This document shows, piece by piece, positions 22,272 through 28,344 of a stretch of DNA of 31,306 nt. The notes under the pieces are model-generated. The model was not told where the DNA came from and made no database searches. It was given only the letters and a program-made list of their open reading frames with translations. Origin of the DNA: JAYVYM01 sp046593925 (GTDB lineage: Bacteria > Actinomycetota > Actinomycetes > Mycobacteriales > SCTD01); assembly GCA_046593925.1 (NCBI GenBank), contig JBKJQN010000047.1, positions 1 through 31,306 on the forward strand, in the 5' to 3' direction. Each line of letters starts with the position of its first letter. Position 1 is the stretch's first letter. Position numbers and translations under genes: made by a program.

Positions 22272-23033
22272 GTGCGGTACCTGAAGGGCCACGGCACCGA
22301 GAACGACTTTGTGCTGCTGCCTGACCTCGACGACCGGCTGGCCCTGACCGACGCCCTCGTCGTCCGGATCTGTGACCGCCGGGCCGGCCTCGGCGCGGAC
22401 GGCGTGCTGCGCGTCGTACGCGACGGTGCGGGCCGCTTCTTCATGGACCACCGCAACGCCGACGCCGGCAGCCCCGAGATGTGCGGCAACGGCATCCGGC
22501 TGTTCGCCCGCTACCTCGTGGACGCGGGCCTGACCGAGCCCGGCAGGGTCGAGGTGCTGACCCGCGCCGGACCCAAGACGGTCCAGGTGCGGCCCGGCTC
22601 GGTCGTCGTCGACATGGGCGCGGCGGTCGTTGGCGACCCCGAGCTCGTCGACGGGACGAGAGCCACCGCCGTGGACATGGGCAACCCGCACGCCGTGCTG
22701 GCCGTCGACTCGGTCGATGCCCTCGGCGCACTCGCCCCCGACCGCCTGGACCTCAACGTCGAGTACGTCGAGCGGCTCGGCCCCAGGCACCTGCGCATGC
22801 GCGTCCACGAGCGCGGCGTCGGGGAGACCCGCTCGTGCGGCACCGGCGCCTGCGCGGTCGTGGTGTCGGAGGTGCTGCGTACCGGCGCGGGACGCGGTGA
22901 GCCGCACGACGTCGACGTCCCCGGCGGCCGGCTGGTGGTGACCTGGCGGGCCGACGGGCACGTCCTGCTCGAGGGTCCCGCGGTGTTCGTGGCCGAGGGC
23001 GAGTTGCTGCAGGACTGGCTCCGTGACACCTGA
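22272..23033 (+). CDS. dapF: Diaminopimelate epimerase
   Basis: A 253-residue racemase-fold enzyme converting LL- to meso-diaminopimelate for lysine and peptidoglycan synthesis. The two-Cys acid/base pair is visible: Cys71 in SPEMCGNGIR and Cys189 in TRSCGTGAC. The N-terminal GHGTENDFVLL and DRRAGLGADG motifs match the family. Its last 11 nt overlap the next gene. Confidence 0.96.
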   Translation: MRYLKGHGTENDFVLLPDLDDRLALTDALVVRICDRRAGLGADGVLRVVRDGAGRFFMDHRNADAGSPEMCGNGIRLFARYLVDAGLTEPGRVEVLTRAGPKTVQVRPGSVVVDMGAAVVGDPELVDGTRATAVDMGNPHAVLAVDSVDALGALAPDRLDLNVEYVERLGPRHLRMRVHERGVGETRSCGTGACAVVVSEVLRTGAGRGEPHDVDVPGGRLVVTWRADGHVLLEGPAVFVAEGELLQDWLRDT

Positions 23034-23751
23034 GCAGGCGGTACGCGGGTGCGCCGGACCGATCGGCCGGCTCGGGGCCGCCTGGATGTTCGACGCCCCG
23101 ACTGACGCGCGCGGCAAGGCGCTCGGCCTGTCCACGTGGTCCTGGTACCACTGCGGCCGCGGCGGCGTGCTGGGCGACGCCGACGCGTCCGTAGCCGGCG
23201 CCGCCTTCGGCTTCTTCCCGCCGGCCCTGCAGCGCAAGGCCTGGGAGAATGGCCGCGCGGTGATGCCGATCGCCGACATCGCCCTGGAGTATGCCCGGGC
23301 GTGCGCCGACTGGGGCCGCCGCACGCTGTCCGCGGTGCCCGGCGCCAGCCGGCTCGCCGACCTGCTGCACACGGCCGCCGGCGCGGTCGACCCGGCCGGC
23401 ATCCCGGTCTTCGCCGGCTGGCGGGCGCTCGCGCCGACCGTCGCCGACGACGAGCCGGCCCGTCTCGCGCTCGGGCTGCAGGTCATGCGCGAGCACCGCG
23501 GCGGGCTGCACCTCGTCGCCGTGGTCGCCGAGGGCGTGGCGCCGCTGCAAGCCATCGTGTCCGGCCGGTACGGACCGGCGAACGCGCAGTTCTTCGGCTG
23601 GCCGCAGCCGTGGCCGGATCCGGGGGACGCGACCGAGGCGATGGGCCGCGCTGAGACGCGCACCGACAACCTCGTACGTCCCGCGTTCGCCGCCTTGGAC
23701 GCCGACCAGCGGGCCGAGCTGGTGGCTGGGCTGCGCGCCCTGCCGCGCTGA
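23023..23751 (+). CDS. SCO6745-family protein (function unknown)
   Basis: A 242-residue soluble, mostly helical protein resembling the actinobacterial SCO6745 family. Visible features are FDAPTDARGKALGL, YHCGRGGVLGDADASVAGAAFGFFPP and LALGLQVMREHRGGLHLVAVVAEGV, the last being the most conserved part of the family. The C-terminus (FAALDADQRAELVAGLRALPR) looks like the beginning of the winged-helix region seen in longer members. The GTG start overlaps the end of dapF by 11 bp, so it should be co-expressed with dapF. No catalytic function is known. Confidence 0.7.
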   Translation: MTPEQAVRGCAGPIGRLGAAWMFDAPTDARGKALGLSTWSWYHCGRGGVLGDADASVAGAAFGFFPPALQRKAWENGRAVMPIADIALEYARACADWGRRTLSAVPGASRLADLLHTAAGAVDPAGIPVFAGWRALAPTVADDEPARLALGLQVMREHRGGLHLVAVVAEGVAPLQAIVSGRYGPANAQFFGWPQPWPDPGDATEAMGRAETRTDNLVRPAFAALDADQRAELVAGLRALPR

Positions 23752-23793
23752 ACCCACGTGCCAGCGGCCACGGCGCGTGCCACTCTGGACGGG

Positions 23794-25284
23794 ATGACGG
23801 AGGCCGCGCACGGCGTTGATCAGTCGATGACCCCTGCGCTGCCCGCCCTCACACCGCCCGCCGACTCCACGATTCACCTCGACGGCGACCTGCCCGGGGA
23901 ACTGCTCCACGACCTCGAGGGCGAGGGCTTCGACCTCGAAGAGCGGCAGTCGCTGCGCCGGGTCGTCGGCATCCGCACCGACCTGCAGGACATCTCCGAG
24001 GTCGAGTACCGACAGTTGCGCCTCGAGCGGGTCGTGCTGATGGGGGTCTACGCCTACGGCGATGCCTTCGGCGCGGAGAATTCGCTTTCGGAGCTGCAGG
24101 CCCTCGCCGAAACGGCGGGCTGCGAGGTCCTGGAGGGCCTGGCCCAGCGGCGTGAGAAGCCGGATCCGAAGACCTTCGTCGGGTCCGGCAAAGCCAAGGA
24201 GCTGCGGGATGCGGTGCTCTCGAGCGGCGCCGACACGGTCATCTGCGACGGCGAGCTGACGCCCGGCCAGCTCCGTTCGCTCGAGGAGATCGTCAAGGTC
24301 AAAGTCATCGACCGGACCTGGCTGATCCTGGACATCTTCGCGCAGCACGCCACGTCCCGGGAGGGCAAGGCGCAGGTCGAGCTCGCCCAGCTCACGTACA
24401 TGCTCCCGCGCCTGCGCGGCTGGGGCGAAAGCCTGTCGCGGCAGGGCGGCGGCGCCGGCGGGTCCGGCTCGGGCGGCGTCGGCACCCGTGGGCCCGGCGA
24501 GACCAAGATCGAGACCGACCGTCGGCGGATCCGCTCTCGCAAGGCCAAGCTTGCCGGTGAGATCAAGCTCATGAAGACCGCCCGTGACGTCAAGCGCCAA
24601 GAGCGGGCCCGTCACCAGGTGCCGTCCGTCGCCATTGCCGGCTACACCAACGCGGGCAAGAGCTCGTTGCTCAACCGGCTCACCGGCGCCGGCGTGCTGG
24701 TCGAGGACGCCCTGTTCGCGACCCTCGACCCGACGGTACGCAAGGCCGCGACGCCCGCCGGCCGGGAGTTCACCCTCACCGACACCGTCGGGTTCGTCCG
24801 GCTGCTGCCCCACCAGCTCATCGAGGCGTTCCGCTCGACCCTGGAGGAGGTCGGGGGCTCCGACCTGGTGCTGCACGTCGTCGACGGTTCACACCCCGAC
24901 CCCGAGGGCCAGCTGGCAGCGGTACGCGCCGTCTTCGCCGACATCGGCGCCGCCGGCATCCCCGAGATCGTCGTGATCAACAAGAGCGACCTGGCCGACC
25001 CGCTGGTCCTCGGGCGGCTGCAACGCCGCGAGAGGCACGCGGTGCAGGTGTCGGCGAAGACCGGCGAGGGTCTGCCCGCGTTGCTGCAGATCCTGGAGGA
25101 CGAGGTGCCGCACCCCGACGTCCTGGTCCACGTCGTGCTGCCGTACGCCTCCGGCGCGCTGGTGTCACGGATCCACTCGGAGGGCGAGGTGCTTCTCGAG
25201 GAGCACCTCGGTGAGGGCACCCGCATGCAGGCCCGGGTAGGCCGCCAGCTCGCCGCCGAACTCTCGGCCTACGCCGTCGCGTGA
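23794..25284 (+). CDS. hflX: GTPase HflX, ribosome-splitting factor
   Basis: A 496-residue HflX, a heat-stress GTPase that binds the 50S subunit and splits stalled 70S ribosomes. The N-terminal HflX domain covers about residues 70-190. A Gly-rich linker (GGGAGGSGSGGVGTRGPGE) leads to a coiled-coil segment. The GTPase domain has G1 GYTNAGKSS, G3 DTVGFVRLLP and G4 NKSD. The C-terminal domain starts near PDVLVHVVLPYASG. I use the ATG at 23794; an in-frame GTG at 23758 or ATG at 23827 are possible, as the first 50 residues are not conserved. It overlaps the next gene as GTGA. In mycobacteria hflX takes part in ribosome stress and macrolide tolerance. Confidence 0.94.
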   Translation: MTEAAHGVDQSMTPALPALTPPADSTIHLDGDLPGELLHDLEGEGFDLEERQSLRRVVGIRTDLQDISEVEYRQLRLERVVLMGVYAYGDAFGAENSLSELQALAETAGCEVLEGLAQRREKPDPKTFVGSGKAKELRDAVLSSGADTVICDGELTPGQLRSLEEIVKVKVIDRTWLILDIFAQHATSREGKAQVELAQLTYMLPRLRGWGESLSRQGGGAGGSGSGGVGTRGPGETKIETDRRRIRSRKAKLAGEIKLMKTARDVKRQERARHQVPSVAIAGYTNAGKSSLLNRLTGAGVLVEDALFATLDPTVRKAATPAGREFTLTDTVGFVRLLPHQLIEAFRSTLEEVGGSDLVLHVVDGSHPDPEGQLAAVRAVFADIGAAGIPEIVVINKSDLADPLVLGRLQRRERHAVQVSAKTGEGLPALLQILEDEVPHPDVLVHVVLPYASGALVSRIHSEGEVLLEEHLGEGTRMQARVGRQLAAELSAYAVA

Positions 25285-25967
25285 CGCCCTCGCTCGACGG
25301 CCGGCGGTTCACCGAGGCGGACCGGGTCCTGGCGTTCCGGGAGGACCGTGAGGGAACGGTGACCGCGTCCTACTCCGGCGGCACGGTCGTGACCGGCACG
25401 CTGGCCGGTCGCCGTGACGGGCGCGACCTGGCCTTCGGTTTCGCACAGATCGAGCGCAACGGCGCCCTGACGGTCGGTCACGCCGCCGCGCGCCTCGACA
25501 CGCTCGACGACGGGCGGCTGCGGGTCCATGAGTCCTGGATCGTGCCCGCGTCCGGGGTGACGGGGACGTCGGTCCTCGAGGAGCTGGCAGCCACCCGCTG
25601 GGTGCGCTGCCGGGTCGCCCACCCGACAGCGTCGGTACCGGCTGCGATCGCGTTCTACGGCGGCCTGCTCGGACTGCTGGTGGACGGACCGCACCCCGCA
25701 ACGCCGTACGAGCTGGTGTTCTTCGCGCTACCGGGTGGTGGCCAGCTCGAGTTGACCGGCGGCGGCGAGCTGCCGGTGCCCTCGACCGGCGAGGACCTGC
25801 TCGTGCTGTACGTCCCGACCCCGGCTGACGTCGCCGGGCTCCGCGCCCGGCTCGAGGCAGCCGGGGTCCGCGCGGAACGGGCCAGCAACCCGTACTGGGA
25901 TGCCATGGGGGTCACTGTGCGGGATCCGGACGGCCGGCTAGTGGTCATCGCAGCCCTACCGAACTGA
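25281..25967 (+). CDS. Two-domain protein: calycin-like N-terminus fused to YycE-like VOC domain
   Basis: A 228-residue protein. Residues 1-108 resemble a small beta-barrel family often misnamed N-acetylglutamate synthase (DGRRFTEADRV, then VTASYSGGTVVTGTLAGRRDG, LRVHESWIVP, GTSVLEEL). Residues 108-228 are a glyoxalase/bleomycin-resistance (VOC) domain of YycE type: RCRVAHPTASVPAAIAFYGG, DLLVLYVPTPADVAGLRARLEAAG, NPYWDAMG, VRDPDGRLVVI. Of the usual metal ligands only the first His and the Glu of QLEL are clear, so metal catalysis is doubtful. It is translationally coupled to hflX. No specific substrate can be given. Confidence 0.72.
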   Translation: MTPSLDGRRFTEADRVLAFREDREGTVTASYSGGTVVTGTLAGRRDGRDLAFGFAQIERNGALTVGHAAARLDTLDDGRLRVHESWIVPASGVTGTSVLEELAATRWVRCRVAHPTASVPAAIAFYGGLLGLLVDGPHPATPYELVFFALPGGGQLELTGGGELPVPSTGEDLLVLYVPTPADVAGLRARLEAAGVRAERASNPYWDAMGVTVRDPDGRLVVIAALPN

Positions 25968-26017
25968 GCGCACGCGGGGGCTCGTCGCGCCGGCAGCCGC
26001 CGGAAGCCCGACAGCTG

Positions 26018-26719
26018 TCATAGCTTGCGCAGGACCGTCACGATCCGCCCAAGGATCACTGCCTCATCCCCGGGGATCGGCTCGTAGGCCTCGTTGTGCG
26101 GGAGCAGCCAGACCCGACCGTCGCGGCGCTGGTACGTCTTGACCGTCGCCTCACCGTCGATCATGGCTGCCACGATGTCGCCATTGTCCGCGTTGGCCTG
26201 CTGGCGCACCACGACCCAGTCCCCGTCGGCGATGGCGGCGTCGATCATCGAGTCGCCGACGACCCTGAGCAGGAACAGCGTGCCGTTGCCGACCAGCTCA
26301 CGCGGCAACGGGAAGACGTCCTCGAGGGCCTGCTCAGCCAGGATGGGTCCGCCCGCCGCGATGCGGCCGATCACCGGCACATAGGCGGGTTGGGGGTGCG
26401 ATGCGCGCTCGGCGGCGTCGTCGATGGCGCGGCCGGCAGCGGCGACATCCGCCGGCAGCCGGACGTCGACGGCGCGGGGACGGCTCGGGTCACGACGCAG
26501 GAACCCCTTCTTCTGCAGGGTCATCAGCTGGTGAGAGACGCTTGACGTGCTGGTCAGCCCTACTGCCTGACCGATCTCGCGGACGGTGGGCGGGTAGCCG
26601 CGGCGCTCGACCGACTCCCGGATCACTTCGAGCACCCTGCGTTGACGTGGTGTCAAGCCGGACTCGTCGACCGCTCCGTCGGGCAGGTCGCGCACGGTCG
26701 CGGGCTCCTTCGTAGACAC
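26018..26719 (-). CDS. lexA: SOS repressor LexA
   Basis: A 233-residue LexA. The N-terminal winged helix-turn-helix (residues 20-85) shows GLTPRQRRVLEVI, TVREIGQAVGLTSTSSVSHQ and RDPSRPRAVD. The self-cleavage site is Ala122-Gly123 in IAAGGPI. The S24 peptidase dyad is Ser157 (GDSMID) and Lys194 (ATVKTYQ). RecA filaments stimulate cleavage. GTG start with GAGGGAG upstream. Its own promoter carries a LexA box overlapping the -35, so it is autoregulated. It converges on the VOC gene with a 50-bp gap containing GC-rich partial inverted repeats. Confidence 0.97.
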   Translation of the reverse strand: MSTKEPATVRDLPDGAVDESGLTPRQRRVLEVIRESVERRGYPPTVREIGQAVGLTSTSSVSHQLMTLQKKGFLRRDPSRPRAVDVRLPADVAAAGRAIDDAAERASHPQPAYVPVIGRIAAGGPILAEQALEDVFPLPRELVGNGTLFLLRVVGDSMIDAAIADGDWVVVRQQANADNGDIVAAMIDGEATVKTYQRRDGRVWLLPHNEAYEPIPGDEAVILGRIVTVLRKL

Positions 26720-26768
26720 AGCAGCTCCCTCTCGTCGATGGGGCTCGCGCCCCGTGATCACGAACTGG

Positions 26769-26808
26769 ACGGTAGCCCTCCGGGAGGACAAACTCAAACA
26801 CCCGTTCG
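26769..26808 (-). promoter_or_regulatory. lexA promoter with LexA box over the -35
   Basis: On the minus strand: -35 TTGAGT (26797-26792), 17-nt spacer, -10 TACCGT (26774-26769). The SOS box at 26795-26808 reads CGAAC-GGGT-GTTTG on the minus strand (one mismatch to CGAAC-N4-GTTCG) and overlaps the -35. This is the expected geometry for moderate autorepression. Confidence 0.75.
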
Positions 26809-26822
26809 AACGTGTCGTGATT

Positions 26823-26845
26823 TTGTCGGAGCCGTGCGGTACAAC
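26823..26845 (+). promoter_or_regulatory. PafBC-like promoter element toward the LysM gene
   Basis: TTGTCGGAG, 8 nt, TACAAC: the same layout as the recA element (TGTCGGAG, 8 nt, TAGCGT), with one mismatch in the -10 (C for the final T). It points rightwards, about 85 nt before the LysM gene start. The LexA box at 26864-26877 would lie just downstream of its start site. Confidence 0.45.
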
Positions 26846-26863
26846 TTCGTCCAGACGTTCGAT

Positions 26864-26877
26864 CGAACGCGTGTTCA
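26864..26877. promoter_or_regulatory. LexA (SOS) box of the LysM division-inhibitor gene
   Basis: CGAAC-GCGT-GTTCA, a perfect GAAC-N4-GTTC core with one mismatch in the outermost base. It is 53 bp upstream of the LysM gene start. Its left half also belongs to the 14-bp palindrome CGTTCGATCGAACG (26856-26869). Confidence 0.8.
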
Positions 26878-26930
26878 CGCCGACCGGAGCCTGCCGAGCC
26901 GACGAGACCCGATGAGCCGAGGGAGATCTG

Positions 26931-27293
26931 ATGAACATCATGACCGAGGACCGCACCAGCGCACACCCGATCGACGCAGCATGGCGCCGGCACGGCGGGC
27001 TGCGCGTCACGGCGCGGGGGCGACGCCTGGTGCTGCTGGTGCTGGTGCTGGTGCTGGCGGGGGCCGTGGTCCTCTGGCACGCCGGCGCCAGCCAGGCCGT
27101 GCCGCAGACCGAGCCGGACCCGGCGCTGACCCAGCTGACCGTGCAGTCGGGAGACACCCTCTGGTCGGTGGCCCATCGCATCGCACCGCAGCGGGACGCC
27201 CGCGACGTGGTGGACCAGCTCCGCCGTCTGAATGGACTGCGGACAGCGCAGCTCCGGGTGGGGCAGCAGTTGCTCCTACCAGCCGTCGTCTGA
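26931..27293 (+). CDS. Membrane-anchored LysM protein, SOS cell-division inhibitor-like (ChiZ/DivS/YneA position)
   Basis: A 120-residue protein. Residues 1-30 are cytoplasmic and basic. Residues 33-50 form one strongly hydrophobic helix (LVLLVLVLVLAGAVVLW). A short linker leads to an external LysM domain at about 69-117 (LTVQSGDTLWSVAHRIAP ... LRRLNGL ... LRVGQQLLLP), which binds peptidoglycan. Size, topology and divergence from lexA match Rv2719c/ChiZ of M. tuberculosis, DivS of C. glutamicum and YneA of Bacillus, which delay division during the SOS response. A LexA box lies upstream, supporting that role. SD GAGGGAG precedes the ATG by 5 nt. Function here is inferred from context. Confidence 0.82.
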   Translation: MNIMTEDRTSAHPIDAAWRRHGGLRVTARGRRLVLLVLVLVLAGAVVLWHAGASQAVPQTEPDPALTQLTVQSGDTLWSVAHRIAPQRDARDVVDQLRRLNGLRTAQLRVGQQLLLPAVV

Positions 27294-27606
27294 CGGGCTG
27301 CCCGGCCGCCGCCGTTCGCCGGCCCCAGTCGGTGGGGAACCACGCCGCCTGGGCCGACGGTGCCACGGCACCGCCCGGCTGAGGCCACTGCGACCACCGG
27401 CGTGCGGCAGCGTTCTGTCGAAGGGGGTTGGCACGGTCGTTCGCCCAGATGGACGTCGACCTGCCTCGCGATGCAGCCCGTCCCACTCCAACGCAGACGA
27501 CGCTGCCCCGTGACGACACGCCGACACCGCGTGACCGTCAGATATTTCTCTGCTCGCGCGACCTGCACGTTTGGCATCCGCCGGCTCCGCGGGTGCAGTG
27601 CTGGGC
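27294..27606. other. Intergenic region with no supported gene
   Basis: This is the left part of the 436-bp gap before nrdR. Open frames cross it on both strands but lack family resemblance and a ribosome site. A GC-rich partial inverted repeat just after the LysM gene (about 27305-27335) may terminate transcription. The local AT-richer patch AGATATTTCTCTG at 27541-27553 is unexplained. Confidence 0.5.
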
Positions 27607-27635
27607 TTGCTCTGTCGGTCGGGTCGTCCTACTGT
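27607..27635 (+). promoter_or_regulatory. nrdR-nrdJ promoter (-35/-10)
   Basis: -35 TTGCTC at 27607-27612, 17-nt spacer, -10 TACTGT at 27630-27635. The expected start is near 27642, about 88 nt before the nrdR GTG. The spacer also contains CTGTCGGTC, which resembles the PafBC element but sits 9 rather than 8 nt before the -10. Confidence 0.6.
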
Positions 27636-27639
27636 CCCG

Positions 27640-27686
27640 ACACAACATGTAGGGCTTACAGCGGTGTAGTTCTCCACATGCTGTGG
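27640..27686. promoter_or_regulatory. Two candidate NrdR boxes, 31 bp apart
   Basis: Box 1 is ACACAACATGTAGGGC (27640-27655), box 2 TCTCCACATGCTGTGG (27671-27686). Both resemble the NrdR consensus acaCwAtATaTwGtgT in its CxACATGxxG core, and the 31-bp offset equals the normal spacing of paired NrdR boxes. They lie at and just downstream of the predicted start, suited to autorepression of nrdR-nrdJ. Box 2 is a weaker match and overlaps DnaA-like boxes. Confidence 0.55.
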
Positions 27687-27711
27687 ATAGCTCGTCCACA
27701 GATGTGGAAGA
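27670..27711. promoter_or_regulatory. Cluster of DnaA-box-like 9-mers upstream of nrdR
   Basis: TTCTCCACA (27670-27678), TGTGGATAG (27682-27690, complement CTATCCACA) and TCGTCCACA (27692-27700) each differ by one base from TTATCCACA or TTGTCCACA. TGTGGAAGA (27703-27711) is weaker. They could couple dNTP synthesis to replication initiation. No origin is implied. Confidence 0.4.
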
Positions 27712-27729
27712 CCGGCCGGAGGAGGAGAC

Positions 27730-28248
27730 GTGCGCTGCCCGTACTGCCGCTCCGCCGACTCCCGGGTCGTGGACAGCCGCGAGACAAATGACGGTGACGC
27801 CATACGGCGACGCCGGGCGTGTCTGCACTGCAGCCGTCGCTTCACCACCGTCGAGGAGACCTCCCTCGCCGTACTGAAGCGTTCCGGGGTGACCGAGCCG
27901 TTCAGCCGGGCGAAGGTCGTCAGCGGGGTTCGGAAGGCCTGCCAGGGCCGGCCGGTGGCTGAGGACGCCCTTGCGCTGCTCGCACAACAGGTCGAGGACA
28001 TCGTCCGGGCAGGGGGGGCTGCCGAGGTACCTGCTCACGAGGTCGGCCTGGCGATCCTTACCCCGCTGCGTCGGCTCGACGAGGTCGCCTACCTGCGGTT
28101 TGCCAGTGTCTACCGCTCCTTTGAGTCCCTCACCGACTTCGAGGCCGAGATCGTCGCCCTGCGCGCCGAGCGTGTGCTCGACAACCATCCCGACCTGGCT
28201 CCCGACCCCGACGTGGGACCGCCGGGTCGCCTGCACCCCCCGACCTGA
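27730..28248 (+). CDS. nrdR: Transcriptional repressor NrdR
   Basis: A 172-residue ribonucleotide reductase regulator. The zinc ribbon has Cys3, Cys6, Cys31 and Cys34 (MRCPYC, ACLHC). An ATP-cone follows at about 49-139 (VLKRSGVTEPFSRAKVVSGVRKAC, then RFASVYRSFESLTDF), which senses ATP/dATP. The C-terminal about 25 residues are an unconserved Pro- and Asp-rich tail. The GTG start has a strong SD, GGAGGAGGAG (27718-27727). It is followed after 96 bp by nrdJ, its likely target operon mate. Confidence 0.96.
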   Translation: MRCPYCRSADSRVVDSRETNDGDAIRRRRACLHCSRRFTTVEETSLAVLKRSGVTEPFSRAKVVSGVRKACQGRPVAEDALALLAQQVEDIVRAGGAAEVPAHEVGLAILTPLRRLDEVAYLRFASVYRSFESLTDFEAEIVALRAERVLDNHPDLAPDPDVGPPGRLHPPT

Positions 28249-28344
28249 CCCCACCCCGCTCCACCCCGCTTCCACGTAGGCCCCATCCGGTGAATGCCGC
28301 GCCCGTCGCGGTGGTTGCACTCGACAGCAGAGAAGAGGAACTCC

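Noticed and set aside
21633..24876. Minus-strand open frames of more than 700 codons opposite miaA, dapF and hflX
   Set aside because: All lie antisense to convincing genes and have biased, domain-free translations.
26856..26869. CGTTCGATCGAACG as a third SOS box
   Set aside because: It is a perfect palindrome, but its half-site order is inverted (GTTCG...CGAAC) compared with a LexA box. It probably reflects overlap with the true box at 26864-26877.
27670..27711. A chromosomal replication origin
   Set aside because: Only three or four DnaA-like 9-mers in 42 bp, no AT-rich unwinding region, and no dnaA, dnaN or parAB genes nearby.
27360..27791. A 143-codon plus-strand frame before nrdR
   Set aside because: It overlaps the nrdR promoter and start, contains no family-like stretch, and its codon use differs from its neighbours. 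Treated as non-coding.
27636..28344. Cobalamin riboswitch for nrdJ
   Set aside because: I looked for a B12-box-like element in the nrdR leader and the nrdR-nrdJ gap and saw none. The leader is about 88 nt, too short for the usual aptamer.
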